From NCBI RefSeq assembly GCF_000821245.2, contig NZ_LN611425.1:1499706-1540284 (forward strand): a DNA stretch of 40,579 nucleotides, read 5' to 3'. A program made the position numbers and the translations under genes. Of this stretch, positions 10,058-18,891 are shown piece after piece. The first letter of the stretch is position 1, and the number at the start of each line of letters is the position of its first letter. Source of the DNA: Virgibacillus senegalensis. Lineage in GTDB: Bacteria > Bacillota > Bacilli > Bacillales > Amphibacillaceae. Below the pieces are notes generated by a model. The model was not told the origin of the DNA, searched no databases, and worked only from the letters and a program-made list of their open reading frames with translations.

Positions 10058-10096
10058 CCCCTCATACCCTTCAAATGGAGTATGGGGGCTTCTATT
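10058..10096 (+). terminator. Terminator after the permease gene
   Basis: Arms CCCCTCATAC and GTATGGGGG (one bulged base), followed by CTTCTATTTTCCTTTT, beginning 7 bp after the stop codon. Confidence 0.7.
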
Positions 10097-10158
10097 TTCC
10101 TTTTATTTCGGAGACTTTGTTATGGATATCTTATAAATGCATGCTAATCTGCAGATTA

Positions 10159-10188
10159 TTTACAATTTTATACATCCTTTGGTAGAAT
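10159..10188 (+). promoter_or_regulatory. Candidate sigma-A promoter for the channel-HD gene
   Basis: TTTACA, an 18-base spacer and TAGAAT, ending 38 bp before the start codon at 10227. Confidence 0.5.
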
Positions 10189-10226
10189 AATGATGGAGAG
10201 TACGCAATCGCAGCAAAGGTGATAAA

Positions 10227-11621
10227 ATGAAAATGAACTTTTTTAACAAAACAACATGGAAATTAGCCTATGAGACACTCATGGTTATCCTAGCCTTCAT
10301 GTCCGTGTTGTTTATTTGGTTTGACGATAAAAAATTGATCTACTTCCATTATGGAGTATGGCTATTTTTCTTTATTGATGTGATGGTACGCTTTAAAGCT
10401 AGCTCCGATAAATGGGAGTACATAAAACATAACCCTTTTGATCTTATCGCACTCATACCCCTCGATGCTGTTTTTCAGACTGCCCGGATTGCTAGATTGG
10501 TAAGAGTACTTCGCATCCTTTCCATATCGAAGAAACATTTTAAGCACGTATTTGCTATTCTGCGGACGAACGGTTTAGATAGGGTTATAACAATATCCAT
10601 CCTCTTAATATTCAGTTCTACCATTGTCATCCGATATGCCGAACCTGGCATTGAAAGCTTCATTGATGGACTTTGGTGGTCGATTGTCACTACCACCACC
10701 GTAGGATATGGTGATATTTCTCCTGTTACCCTCATAGGAAGATTGATTGCAGTCATTTTAATGTTAGTGGGTGTAGGTGTGATTGGAATGCTCACTGGAT
10801 CGATCACGACTTTTTTTATGAAGGAAAACCAAGAGAAAAACTCTACGGTTGCATTTATTCAAAAACAATTAGCTCGATATGAAAATCTTACCTATTCAGA
10901 AGTAAAGCAACTTGCATTATTGATCAACGAACTCAAGATAGATAAACGGAATGAGCGTCCTATTTCCTATTCTCTTGACGCTTTAAAAGAGGAGAAAAAA
11001 AACATGACTGAAGCATTAAAACGGATACTGGAAGTATTGAAATTAGCTGAAAAATTGAAATATGAATTGCGGCACAGCTGGCTTTCCAATGGACGGCAAG
11101 AAAGCGTCGCAGAGCATTCCTGGCGGGTAGCATTGATGGCTGTTTTACTGGAACCTTATCTTGAACATCGAATAGATACAGCGAAGCTATTGAAAATGAT
11201 CACCATTCACGATCTGGTGGAAGCGGAAGCTAGTGATATACCGGCGTTTGATACAATGGATAATCAACAGGCTCAAATGGAAAAACACCAACGGGAACTT
11301 AGGGCCATTGAAAATATCAGGAATACACTCGGTGATGAACTCGGGATAGACATTCAAGAATTGTGGCTGGAATTCGAGGCAAAATCGAGTTATGAAGCAA
11401 GGGTAGCAAATGCTCTGGATAAGCTGGAAGCGCAGCTTCAACATAATGAAGCAAATATAGATACCTGGCTGGAAATCGAATACAAAATGGCCTTCATGCT
11501 GGGTAAGCATACCGACTTCGACAAGGCATTAATCGCATTCCGAGAATTAGTCGAGCAGGAGGCAGAATCGAAAATCCAACAAGCAGGTATTTCTGTTCAC
11601 GATTACCAACAAATGCTATAA
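10227..11621 (+). CDS. Potassium channel fused to an HD-domain phosphohydrolase
   Basis: A 464-residue fusion. Residues 1-200 form a voltage-gated-type potassium channel: hydrophobic segments near 15-30, 42-55 and 70-80, an S4-like arginine-rich helix (RIARLVRVLRIL, 87-98), a pore with the selectivity filter TTVGYGD (157-163) and an inner helix (168-198). Residues 200-258 form a charged linker. Residues 260-464 are an HD phosphohydrolase of the YfbR/HDDC2 nucleotidase type with H297, H328-D329 and D398 as candidate metal ligands. All positions needed for a K+ filter and an HD metal site are present. AGAGGAG at 10988-10994 sits 9 bp before Met260 (ATG 11004), so a separate soluble HD enzyme may also be made from inside the gene. 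Substrate and physiological role are unknown; nucleotide control of the channel is a hypothesis. Confidence 0.85.
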   Translation: MKMNFFNKTTWKLAYETLMVILAFMSVLFIWFDDKKLIYFHYGVWLFFFIDVMVRFKASSDKWEYIKHNPFDLIALIPLDAVFQTARIARLVRVLRILSISKKHFKHVFAILRTNGLDRVITISILLIFSSTIVIRYAEPGIESFIDGLWWSIVTTTTVGYGDISPVTLIGRLIAVILMLVGVGVIGMLTGSITTFFMKENQEKNSTVAFIQKQLARYENLTYSEVKQLALLINELKIDKRNERPISYSLDALKEEKKNMTEALKRILEVLKLAEKLKYELRHSWLSNGRQESVAEHSWRVALMAVLLEPYLEHRIDTAKLLKMITIHDLVEAEASDIPAFDTMDNQQAQMEKHQRELRAIENIRNTLGDELGIDIQELWLEFEAKSSYEARVANALDKLEAQLQHNEANIDTWLEIEYKMAFMLGKHTDFDKALIAFRELVEQEAESKIQQAGISVHDYQQML

Positions 11622-11628
11622 TGGAGTA

Positions 11629-11664
11629 TTCCGGTCGTAACAGGAGACCGGAAACTTCTTTTTT
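11629..11664. terminator. Terminator between convergent channel-HD and SIR2 genes
   Basis: An 8-bp stem (TTCCGGTC / GACCGGAA) followed by ACTTCTTTTTT on the plus strand. It lies in the 52-bp gap between the two convergent genes. The U-run supports action mainly on the plus strand. Confidence 0.75.
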
Positions 11665-11673
11665 GCCATTATT

Positions 11674-12465
11674 TCATACACCCATAGATTGATTGTCTTT
11701 CCCATTTATCTGCTGGTGGAGTTGATAGACCAATTCTTCTCCAGTTATATTTATCGGTTCGATATTTTTCCTCTTCAGGTGAGTCAGTTTAAGCTGTGGC
11801 ATCTCCGGTGTTACTAAATAAGACTTCTGCTCATTTTTCTCTAAATGTTTCAAGACGTTGCTGATCAAAAAGTCATTATCTTCATCAGCAAAACTATAAC
11901 CAATGAAAAGGATAGACTTTCGCGCTGCCAGGGATTTCAGCCGTTGCCAAATTCTTCTGGTATTCCGCAGCTCATAATCCGCATAATCTCCGCTAGATAT
12001 CACCATACTTTCCGGATTCTGGATATCACCATGGATTTTAAAAAGCCGCACGCTTTGTTTGTCTGCTTCCTCCAGTTGGGCATCGGTAAATACAGTTGCC
12101 AGCCTGCGTCCGTATGCCATTTCAAATAATTGATCATAATTAGTCGTAATTATGGTATCAATGGCAGGAATATCAGCAAGCATCTTATGAAAGTTAAGAC
12201 TGGCCGGCTCCTTGTCAATAAGCATGGTCAGTATCTCGATAATATCCGTCCGCGACCCATTTCGAAGACGAATAAATTCCTCCACCATATCTGGAAAATG
12301 TTTCTTTGATTTCAGTAGCTGCCATTCAGGCCTGCTGCAAAAGCGTTTTACCTCCTGTTTGATTTCCTCGACAGCAGGCATCCCTGCGTAAAGCGAAAAA
12401 CCAGCTCCCGCCCAGATGATCACCTCGTTGTTGAGGATTTTTTGAATCAATGAGTCAAGCGACAT
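11674..12465 (-). CDS. Stand-alone SIR2-domain protein
   Basis: A 263-residue single-domain SIR2-like protein (SIR2_2 type). Visible motifs are GAGFS (residues 20-24, NAD pyrophosphate loop), TTNYD (107-111, with the SIR2 asparagine N109) and KIHGD (144-148, with the general-base histidine H145). There is no zinc ribbon of classical sirtuins, which points to the NADase-type SIR2 group found in several anti-phage systems; deacetylation is less likely. ATG 12465 is preferred over the ATG at 12513 because AGGGGGG precedes it. It is convergent with the channel-HD gene and has no other recognisable defence gene next to it. The defence role is inference. Confidence 0.8.
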   Translation of the reverse strand: MSLDSLIQKILNNEVIIWAGAGFSLYAGMPAVEEIKQEVKRFCSRPEWQLLKSKKHFPDMVEEFIRLRNGSRTDIIEILTMLIDKEPASLNFHKMLADIPAIDTIITTNYDQLFEMAYGRRLATVFTDAQLEEADKQSVRLFKIHGDIQNPESMVISSGDYADYELRNTRRIWQRLKSLAARKSILFIGYSFADEDNDFLISNVLKHLEKNEQKSYLVTPEMPQLKLTHLKRKNIEPINITGEELVYQLHQQINGKDNQSMGV

Positions 12466-12800
12466 AAAGTTCCCCCCTGCTGTGATCCTTTCTATTATTG
12501 TAAAAACATCCATTTACTTTACCCGTTTTCACCGAATGTTATTACTTGAATTACAGCCCGCTTCTTTTGCTAGTAAAGACATTTTATTTAAAAAGCCCGT
12601 CCTCCTTTTTTAGTGAAAGCTTTCCTCTGCAATCTATCGAAATAACCGTTTTCCTCATCCAAGCAATCATTGCGGAATAATGCTTGCTGTTTTTGACTCT
12701 CCTAAAGCCCTGACCACAACCATTTCAAGTTACCAAAAATTGAGCATCAGTGCAGGAATTACAAGCCCTTTCCGATGATCCGTACTTGCTATCAAACAAT

Positions 12801-12860
12801 CATGAACATTCCGTGACAAAAATCACACCAATTCATGAACCTTTTGTGACAAGCTTCACA
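12801..12860. promoter_or_regulatory. Tandem 33-bp repeat with two Fnr/Rex-like operator boxes
   Basis: Two copies of a unit beginning CATGAAC (12801 and 12834) and each containing a dyad: CGTGA-N6-TCACA at 12812-12827 and TGTGA-N6-TCACA at 12845-12860. The centres are 33 bp apart, about three helical turns. TGTGA-N6-TCACA is the B. subtilis Fnr/CRP-type consensus, and TTGTGA-N6-TCACAA also fits the Rex spacing. It lies just upstream of the qox promoter, so redox or oxygen control of the oxidase is likely. Which regulator binds is not decided by sequence. The remainder of the gap from 12466 to 12800 shows no gene. Confidence 0.65.
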
Positions 12861-12865
12861 AATAT

Positions 12866-12894
12866 TTGTATTTTCCCATATACCGTACTATGAT
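12866..12894 (+). promoter_or_regulatory. Candidate sigma-A promoter of qoxABCD
   Basis: TTGTAT, a 17-base spacer and TATGAT, placed directly after the second operator box and 72 bp before the qoxA start. Confidence 0.55.
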
Positions 12895-12966
12895 AATTAA
12901 TTGAAAACACCATGTACCGCTTTAGCTGCTTGGTTAGCTACTAAATAAATAGAAAGGGGTACCTTC

Positions 12967-13869
12967 ATGAAAATAAAAGGCACTTTACTATTACTTATGT
13001 TTGGAGTCATGGCTGTATTGTCCGGTTGTGAGCCATTGATGGTTTTAAACCCTAAAGGGCCGCAAGCCGAGACACAGGCAGATGTCATCCTATTTTCGAT
13101 TGGAATCATGTCCTTTATCGTTATAGCTGTTTTTGCCATATTAATCTATATGCTAGTCAAATACCGTACTTCGAAGCAAAGCGACGATTATGAGCCACCT
13201 CATATCGAGGGGAATCCGATTGTGGAAGGAATTATTGTCGGCATACCGGTTCTAATCGTTATTGTTCTCTCGATCGTATCGGTTCGAAGTAACTATCTCG
13301 TCGAAGCGACACCAGAAGGCTATGAAGATCAGGATCCATTGGTCGTCTACGCCCAATCTTCCAACTGGAAATGGCATTTCAGTTATCCAGAAGAAGGAAT
13401 TGAAACCGTCAATTACCTTTATATCCCAACGGATCGTGCATTGGAATTCAAACTCTATTCAGATGGACCAATCACCAGTTTTTGGATACCTCAATTAGGT
13501 GGACAGAAATATGCGATGGCTGATATGGTGACCACCCTTCACTTGGCAGCTGATGCACCAGGTGAATATATGGGAAGAAATGCCAACTTTAGTGGGGAAG
13601 GATTTGCGGAGAACACCTTTAATGTTAATGCCGTCACCCCTGAGGAATTCGATGAATGGGTTGAAGAAGTTCAAGACACGGCAACACCTTTGACTGAAGA
13701 AAAGTACAACGAACTGTTGGAGCCGGGACATCTTGGACAATTGACGTTCTCTAGCACGCACTTGGAATTCTCTCCTCCTCCAGAAGGAGAACATGGCGGC
13801 CATGGCCATGGTGGTTCGGAGGAACTGGAGGAAGAAAACATGGATATGGAACACCACCACTCGGAGTGA
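12967..13869 (+). CDS. qoxA: Cytochrome aa3-600 quinol oxidase subunit II (QoxA)
   Basis: A 300-residue lipoprotein subunit. It has a lipobox LSGC (C21), two membrane helices (about residues 38-65 and 85-110) and a cupredoxin domain with the conserved segments WKWHFSYPE, ETVNYLYIPTDR, SFWIPQLGGQKYAM and EYMGRNANFSGEGFA. The CuA ligand cysteines of cytochrome c oxidases are absent, so this is a menaquinol oxidase subunit and not CtaC. Unusually, the last 30 residues are rich in His, Gly and Glu (GEHGGHGHGG and MEHHHSE), a plausible metal-binding tail. AAAGGGG precedes the ATG. First gene of qoxABCD. Confidence 0.92.
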   Translation: MKIKGTLLLLMFGVMAVLSGCEPLMVLNPKGPQAETQADVILFSIGIMSFIVIAVFAILIYMLVKYRTSKQSDDYEPPHIEGNPIVEGIIVGIPVLIVIVLSIVSVRSNYLVEATPEGYEDQDPLVVYAQSSNWKWHFSYPEEGIETVNYLYIPTDRALEFKLYSDGPITSFWIPQLGGQKYAMADMVTTLHLAADAPGEYMGRNANFSGEGFAENTFNVNAVTPEEFDEWVEEVQDTATPLTEEKYNELLEPGHLGQLTFSSTHLEFSPPPEGEHGGHGHGGSEELEEENMDMEHHHSE

Positions 13870-13939
13870 AACTAGTAAACGGACTGCATCAAATGTAAGA
13901 TTGATAATTAGCGTTATTTCCTGAAAGGAGTCACAAAGG

Positions 13940-15889
13940 ATGGACTTTTTTGATAGATTTGCCATACCTCACCCAAGTCCTGTGATCTATGCTTCCATGG
14001 TAGCTATTGCACTCACATTGGTAGCGATTGTCGCAGGGATCACGTACACAAAAAAATGGGGGTATCTATGGCGCGAATGGCTGACTACCGTGGATCATAA
14101 GCGGATTGGTATGATGTACCTTATTTCCGCTTTATTGATGCTTTTCCGCGGAGGAGCCGACGCCATCATGATGCGGGCGCAAACAGCCCTCCCTGAAAAT
14201 ACACTGCTCGATTCACAGCATTACAACGAGATTTTCACCACTCATGGTGTGGTGATGATCATTTTTATGGCCATGGCTTTTATTATGGCTTTGATGAACT
14301 TCGTCGTACCGCTGCAAATCGGAGCTCGCGATGTTGCATTTCCCCGCTTGAACGCGTTAAGCTTCTGGCTTTATTTCTGGGGGGCAATGCTTTTCAATAT
14401 TTCTTTTGTAGTCGGCGGATCTCCAGATGCTGGCTGGACATCTTATTTCCCGCTGGCAGGAAACGAATTCAGTCAATCAGTAGGTACGAACTACTATATG
14501 ATTGCCATTCAAATCGCCGGGCTTGGTACACTAATTACCGGAATCAACTTTATCGTAACCATACTGAAAATGCGTGCACCAGGCATGACACTGATGAAAA
14601 TGCCAATGTTTACCTGGTCTGCCTTGATCACCAACTTGATCATCGTGTTTGCCTTCCCGGTACTGACCGTAGCTTTGGCTATGGGTACAATCGACCGTTT
14701 ATTCGGAGGTAATTTCTTTACCACAACGGACGGCGGGATGGATATGCTTTGGGCCAACCTATTCTGGGTTTGGGGACATCCTGAAGTTTATATATTAATA
14801 CTGCCTGCCTTCGGTATATACAGTGAAATCATCCCGACATTTGCACGCCGAAACCTGTACGGATACAAATCGATGGTAGCATCGATTGTACTCATTTCCG
14901 TGCTTTCCTTTGTCGTGTGGGTCCATCACTTCTTTACAATGGGACAGGGAGCAATGGTTAACAGCATCTTCTCCATCACCACGATGGCGATTGCGATACC
15001 GACCGGAATAAAAATCTTTAACTGGTTGTTTACGCTTTGGAAAGGGAAAATCACGATTACGGTTCCAATGCTTTACTCTCTTGGGTTTATCCCGATTTTC
15101 ACCATCGGCGGTGTAACGGGAGTAATGCTTGGGATGTCGGCAGCGGACTATCAGTACCACAATACGATGTTCCTTGTGGCCCACTTTCACCTGGTGATCA
15201 TTCCGGGAGTGGTATTCGCCATGCTTGCGGGGCTCACTTACTGGTGGCCAAAAATGTTCGGCTTTATGCTGAATGAACGAATTGGCAAAGTGTCCTTCTG
15301 GTTGATTTCCATCGGTACCTGTGTTGCCTTCTTCCCGATGTTCATTTCCGGACTGGACGGACAGGCACGCCGTATGTACACGTACTCGGAAGCAACAGGA
15401 TTTGGCATTTGGAATATGCTTTCCTTCTTAGGTGCCATCATGCTGGCTGCAGGATTTGTTACGATTGTTTATAACATTTATTACAGTACACGTTATGCAT
15501 CCAGGGATATCAGTTCCGATCCATGGGACGCTCGTTCCCTTGAATGGGCAACCCATACACCGGTCCCTGATTACAACTTTGCCGTTACACCACAAGTCGA
15601 TTCCAGTGAAGCTTTCTGGAATTCCAAGAAAAAAGGGCATAAGCTATTCCCTGGCGAATACAAAGAGATTCACATGCCAAATAACAGTGGAGTTCCGTTT
15701 ATCATGAGCGCGATCTTCTTCGTACTCGGGTTTGCGCTTGTATTCAGTATCTGGATTTTGGCAGTCATTGCTCTGCTTGGTATCTTTGCCTGTCTGGCAC
15801 ACCGTTCCTTTGAAAAGGATCACGGATACCACATACCAGTAGAAGAAGTACGAGAAACGGAAGAAAAATTGGGAGGTGCTCAACAATGA
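13940..15889 (+). CDS. qoxB: Cytochrome aa3-600 quinol oxidase subunit I (QoxB)
   Basis: The 649-residue catalytic subunit of the proton-pumping menaquinol oxidase, with about 14-15 membrane helices. It carries the heme-copper oxidase signatures: TTHGVVMI (low-spin heme ligand), WGHPEVYIL (CuB His and cross-linked Tyr), VHHFFTMG (two CuB histidines) and HFHLVI (heme ligands). The length fits QoxB. AAAGGAG precedes the ATG at 13940, and the stop overlaps qoxC by 4 bp. Confidence 0.95.
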   Translation: MDFFDRFAIPHPSPVIYASMVAIALTLVAIVAGITYTKKWGYLWREWLTTVDHKRIGMMYLISALLMLFRGGADAIMMRAQTALPENTLLDSQHYNEIFTTHGVVMIIFMAMAFIMALMNFVVPLQIGARDVAFPRLNALSFWLYFWGAMLFNISFVVGGSPDAGWTSYFPLAGNEFSQSVGTNYYMIAIQIAGLGTLITGINFIVTILKMRAPGMTLMKMPMFTWSALITNLIIVFAFPVLTVALAMGTIDRLFGGNFFTTTDGGMDMLWANLFWVWGHPEVYILILPAFGIYSEIIPTFARRNLYGYKSMVASIVLISVLSFVVWVHHFFTMGQGAMVNSIFSITTMAIAIPTGIKIFNWLFTLWKGKITITVPMLYSLGFIPIFTIGGVTGVMLGMSAADYQYHNTMFLVAHFHLVIIPGVVFAMLAGLTYWWPKMFGFMLNERIGKVSFWLISIGTCVAFFPMFISGLDGQARRMYTYSEATGFGIWNMLSFLGAIMLAAGFVTIVYNIYYSTRYASRDISSDPWDARSLEWATHTPVPDYNFAVTPQVDSSEAFWNSKKKGHKLFPGEYKEIHMPNNSGVPFIMSAIFFVLGFALVFSIWILAVIALLGIFACLAHRSFEKDHGYHIPVEEVRETEEKLGGAQQ

Positions 15890-16482
15890 AAGTAGATCAA
15901 ACCAAACCTCTCGAATACAGCACAGAACAAAACAACTTGAATATACTGGGCTTTTGGATGTTCCTTGGGGCTGAAATCATGTTATTCGCTACGCTGTTCG
16001 CTTCCTACTTTACATTGGAAAATCGAACAGGCAGCGGTCCCACAGGGAGTGAGATTTTTGAAATAACTCCGGTCATGTTTGAAACCTTTATCTTATTGAC
16101 CAGTAGTTTTACCATCGGACTCGGCGTACATGCAATGAGGCTGATGAATAAAAAAGCGACAATCACTTTCTTTAGCATTACCTTGCTGCTGGGACTTGCG
16201 TTTGTCGGATTTGAAGTAGTGGAGTTCTTCACTTATATCGAAGAAGGTGCTGCTTTACAGACAAGTGCCTTCACTTCGATTCTATTAACTACACTAGGGA
16301 CGCACGGAGCACACGTTACCTTCGGCTTGTTCTGGGGACTATTCATTATCATTCAAATCAAGAAACGTGGTCTTACACCGGAAACAGCCAACAAATCATT
16401 CATCTTCTCGCTTTATTGGCACTTTCTGGACGTCGTCTGGATTTTCATTTTCAGCTTCGTCTATCTGAAAGGAATGATGTGA
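15886..16482 (+). CDS. qoxC: Cytochrome aa3-600 quinol oxidase subunit III (QoxC)
   Basis: A 198-residue membrane protein with five helices, of the heme-copper oxidase subunit III family. The motifs [21 protein letters not shown] and [13 protein letters not shown] and a closing [15 protein letters not shown] segment are typical. It overlaps qoxB (ATGA) and is followed after 1 bp by qoxD. Confidence 0.94.
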   Translation: MKVDQTKPLEYSTEQNNLNILGFWMFLGAEIMLFATLFASYFTLENRTGSGPTGSEIFEITPVMFETFILLTSSFTIGLGVHAMRLMNKKATITFFSITLLLGLAFVGFEVVEFFTYIEEGAALQTSAFTSILLTTLGTHGAHVTFGLFWGLFIIIQIKKRGLTPETANKSFIFSLYWHFLDVVWIFIFSFVYLKGMM

Positions 16483-16483
16483 T

Positions 16484-16768
16484 ATGAAAGAATTATTCCC
16501 ACGTAAGCAGGTCATGGGCTTTGTATTTTCTTTAGTCCTGACGAATGTTGCTCTAATGGTTTATTTTATGGATATGTCGTTTACCGTCGGCATGACTATT
16601 TTACTTGTAACGGCTTTTATTCAAGCTGGCTTACAGCTGGTCGTATTCATGCATGCAGGAGAATCCGAGGATAGAGGCACTATATACCTCAACATTTACT
16701 ACGGAGTGATCATTGCTCTGCTTACCGTTTTCGGTACATTGCTGGCATTGATTTGGGGTTATATTTAA
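16484..16768 (+). CDS. qoxD: Cytochrome aa3-600 quinol oxidase subunit IV (QoxD)
   Basis: A 94-residue three-helix subunit IV. It shows the family segment QAGLQLVVFMHAGE between helices two and three. AAAGGAATGATG precedes the ATG. It is the last gene of the operon, followed at once by a strong hairpin terminator. Confidence 0.92.
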   Translation: MKELFPRKQVMGFVFSLVLTNVALMVYFMDMSFTVGMTILLVTAFIQAGLQLVVFMHAGESEDRGTIYLNIYYGVIIALLTVFGTLLALIWGYI

Positions 16769-16770
16769 AC

Positions 16771-16806
16771 AAAAAATGAGCACCTGACAACAGGTGCTCA
16801 TTTTTT
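16771..16806. terminator. Bidirectional terminator after qoxD
   Basis: A perfect 16-bp stem (A-run plus TGAGCACCTG, paired with CAGGTGCTCA plus T-run) with a 4-base loop. It also holds the stop codon of the convergent small membrane gene. Confidence 0.92.
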
Positions 16807-17046
16807 ATGCATACTCGGAACCATCTGCTTCCGATGTTCAATTTTCTCCAATATTTCTTCCGTCACTACCAAAAACACGCCCATAAGAAAGATAAACACC
16901 GCTCCCATGACAGTTCCGATTCCAATCGGGGTTAAAATGCTGGAACCGCTTGCAAAGAAACCTGCCATGAAAATTATAATTCCTGCTGTTAGTACAACAG
17001 CTCCAATTATTTTGGTTGCATTGAGAATTTGAGCTTTCGTAGCCAT
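16798..17046 (-). CDS. Small two-helix membrane protein, function unknown
   Basis: Eighty-two residues with two hydrophobic helices separated by GSSILTPIG, and a charged C-terminal tail (EEILEKIEHRKQ). I do not recognise the family. ATG 17046 is chosen because AGGAGG lies 9 bp upstream; the in-frame ATG at 17055 touches that site. The stop codon lies inside the terminator shared with qoxD. Confidence 0.65.
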   Translation of the reverse strand: MATKAQILNATKIIGAVVLTAGIIIFMAGFFASGSSILTPIGIGTVMGAVFIFLMGVFLVVTEEILEKIEHRKQMVPSMHKK

Positions 17047-17244
17047 CCCACTCATCCTCCTTTATTCTTACTTCTATTATCCACCTTGTTCACAGTTTTG
17101 TCAAAACTTTATTACGAAATGATGACTTTTTCTCACACTTCTATTCTTTCCGTTATTCCGATGCATCAAACATTCCACGTTTTTGCTAATAAAATTTTTG
17201 TTAATGCAGAATATAAATTTTGTGAAGGAAAGGAGACACTCCCT

Positions 17245-17973
17245 ATGAATGAAACCATTGTAGTAATCGTCCGAGTCATCATCTCGTTTTTCACTTTATT
17301 GATTTTTACCAGGTTGCTTGGCAAACAGGAGGTTGGCCAGCTTACCTTTTTTGATTACATTAACGGTATAACGATTGGATCGATTGCGGCTACCCTTGCA
17401 ACAGATCTTTCCTCTAAGGCATGGGCACACTGGCTCGGTCTTGTTGGCTATGCTTTGTTGACTGGCTTGCTGCAATTTATAACAATCAAAAATCGTTATC
17501 TAGGAAAAGTACTTGATGGAGAACCGACAGTGGTCGTGGAAGACGGAAAAATTTTAGAAAAAAATCTGGGGAAAATGCGCATTAAAATGAGTGAATTGAT
17601 GACCCTTTTGCGCAGTAAGAATATCTTTGATATCACGCAAGTAGAGTATGCAGTTTTTGAAATTAACGGAGAACTTTCTGTCAAACAGAAACCACAGTAC
17701 CTACCTGTCACACGCAAGGATTTGCAAATTGCCACTAAACCCGGACGCTTAGCTACGGAAGTGATTCAGGACGGAATTGTATTGAAACAAAACCTAACGC
17801 AGCGGAGCAAAGATCAAGACTGGCTTCATCAACAATTAAAGGCAAAGAATATAAACGACGTAAAACAAGTCTCCTATGCGTTAATCCTGCCAGATGAAAG
17901 CCTATATATCGACAAATTCGAAGATGACATCGGCAAAGAAACAGATATAGGAGATTACGAAGGACCCTATTAA
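17245..17973 (+). CDS. DUF421 membrane protein (YetF/YdfS/YrbG-like)
   Basis: A 242-residue protein with three N-terminal membrane helices (about residues 5-25, 38-55 and 60-78) and a cytoplasmic DUF421 domain of repeated alpha-beta modules. Recognisable segments are RLLGKQEVGQLTFFDYINGI and LDGEPTVVVEDGKI. Bacillus relatives include YetF-type spore inner-membrane proteins linked to spore resistance; the exact function here is unknown. The start at 17245 follows GGAAAGGAG. A longer in-frame extension to 17029 is unlikely because it has no ribosome binding site and overlaps the opposite gene. Probably co-transcribed with the next gene. Confidence 0.85.
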   Translation: MNETIVVIVRVIISFFTLLIFTRLLGKQEVGQLTFFDYINGITIGSIAATLATDLSSKAWAHWLGLVGYALLTGLLQFITIKNRYLGKVLDGEPTVVVEDGKILEKNLGKMRIKMSELMTLLRSKNIFDITQVEYAVFEINGELSVKQKPQYLPVTRKDLQIATKPGRLATEVIQDGIVLKQNLTQRSKDQDWLHQQLKAKNINDVKQVSYALILPDESLYIDKFEDDIGKETDIGDYEGPY

Positions 17974-17990
17974 GAATGGAGGAACAAAAA

Positions 17991-18356
17991 ATGAAAAAGT
18001 TTCTATTGTACTTCATTCCTTTGTTAACGTTGGCCGTATTCATCGCCGTCATGAACAGCGGTGCTTTTTTAAAACAGCCGATTGGCAAGGATGACCGCTT
18101 ATACGAATCTATCCAAAATCTCGAAGCGGATATAAAAGATAAAAACTGGAAAAAAGCGAAGTCAGAGGCCATCTATATGGAAAAAGCCTGGGACAAAGTC
18201 GTTCGCCGCATTCAATATAGTGTCGAGAAAGAACATATTCTCGAAATAGACGGCACGATTTCCCGTATACGCGGTGGGGTTGAAGCTAAAGATGATCAAA
18301 GCGTCATGGAAGAAATCTATTATTATTATGGTCAATGGGAACAGCTAGCCAGATAA
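17991..18356 (+). CDS. DUF4363 family protein
   Basis: A 121-residue protein with an N-terminal signal anchor (KKFLLYFIPLLTLAVFIAV) and a helical extracytoplasmic domain rich in Lys/Glu. It matches the DUF4363 pattern (YESIQNLEADIKDKNWKKA, with a closing YYYYGQWEQLAR). ATG 17991 is preferred because GGAGG lies 8 bp upstream; ATG 17976 overlaps that site. DUF421-DUF4363 gene pairs are common in Bacillaceae, which supports a shared membrane function. Confidence 0.8.
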   Translation: MKKFLLYFIPLLTLAVFIAVMNSGAFLKQPIGKDDRLYESIQNLEADIKDKNWKKAKSEAIYMEKAWDKVVRRIQYSVEKEHILEIDGTISRIRGGVEAKDDQSVMEEIYYYYGQWEQLAR

Positions 18357-18473
18357 ATTCTCCGATTTTGACTGGAATACGTTTCTTCAAACCGGAAACT
18401 GTCCATTACATGGATACTATGTTATACTATTCTCTTCTTCAAACAATTACTTTTTTATTATAAATAAAAATGA

Positions 18474-18680
<207 letters not shown>

Positions 18681-18720
18681 ACAAATGAGGCCACTGAAAA
18701 AGTTCTTTTAACCTAAAGGT

Positions 18721-18891
18721 GGTCTCTCAAAGTTTGCTATTGCTTTTACGAATCGCTTGTCGGTGGAAGCTTGCCGCGGGCACGGCCTCAGCTAACTTGG
18801 TCAAGAAGATCACTTGACCAAGTGGATCTTCGACTCGCTCTGTTCCCGCAGGCGTCACCACCGATCGCTCATCGTGGAAGGAACAGAGACC
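18721..18891. repeat. Long palindromic intergenic element, type 1
   Basis: A nested inverted-repeat element filling most of the gap between rpsN and the lipase gene. Outer arms are GGTCTCT (18721-18727) and AGAGACC (18885-18891), then CGGTGG / CCACCG (18761-18766, 18858-18863), then a GC-rich GCCGCGGG / CCCGCAGGC pair, and innermost CTTGGTCAAG / CTTGACCAAG (18796-18805, 18813-18822). It is GC-richer than its surroundings and would fold into a long cruciform or RNA hairpin. It looks like the dispersed palindromes common in Bacillaceae. Confidence 0.75.

Noticed and set aside
12967-13869. Cytochrome c oxidase subunit II (ctaC)
   Set aside because: The CuA ligand cysteines and a cytochrome c domain are missing, and the gene order is qoxABCD.
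17029-17244. N-terminal extension of the DUF421 protein
   Set aside because: It overlaps the opposite gene, has no ribosome binding site, and the family start is at 17245 after GGAAAGGAG.
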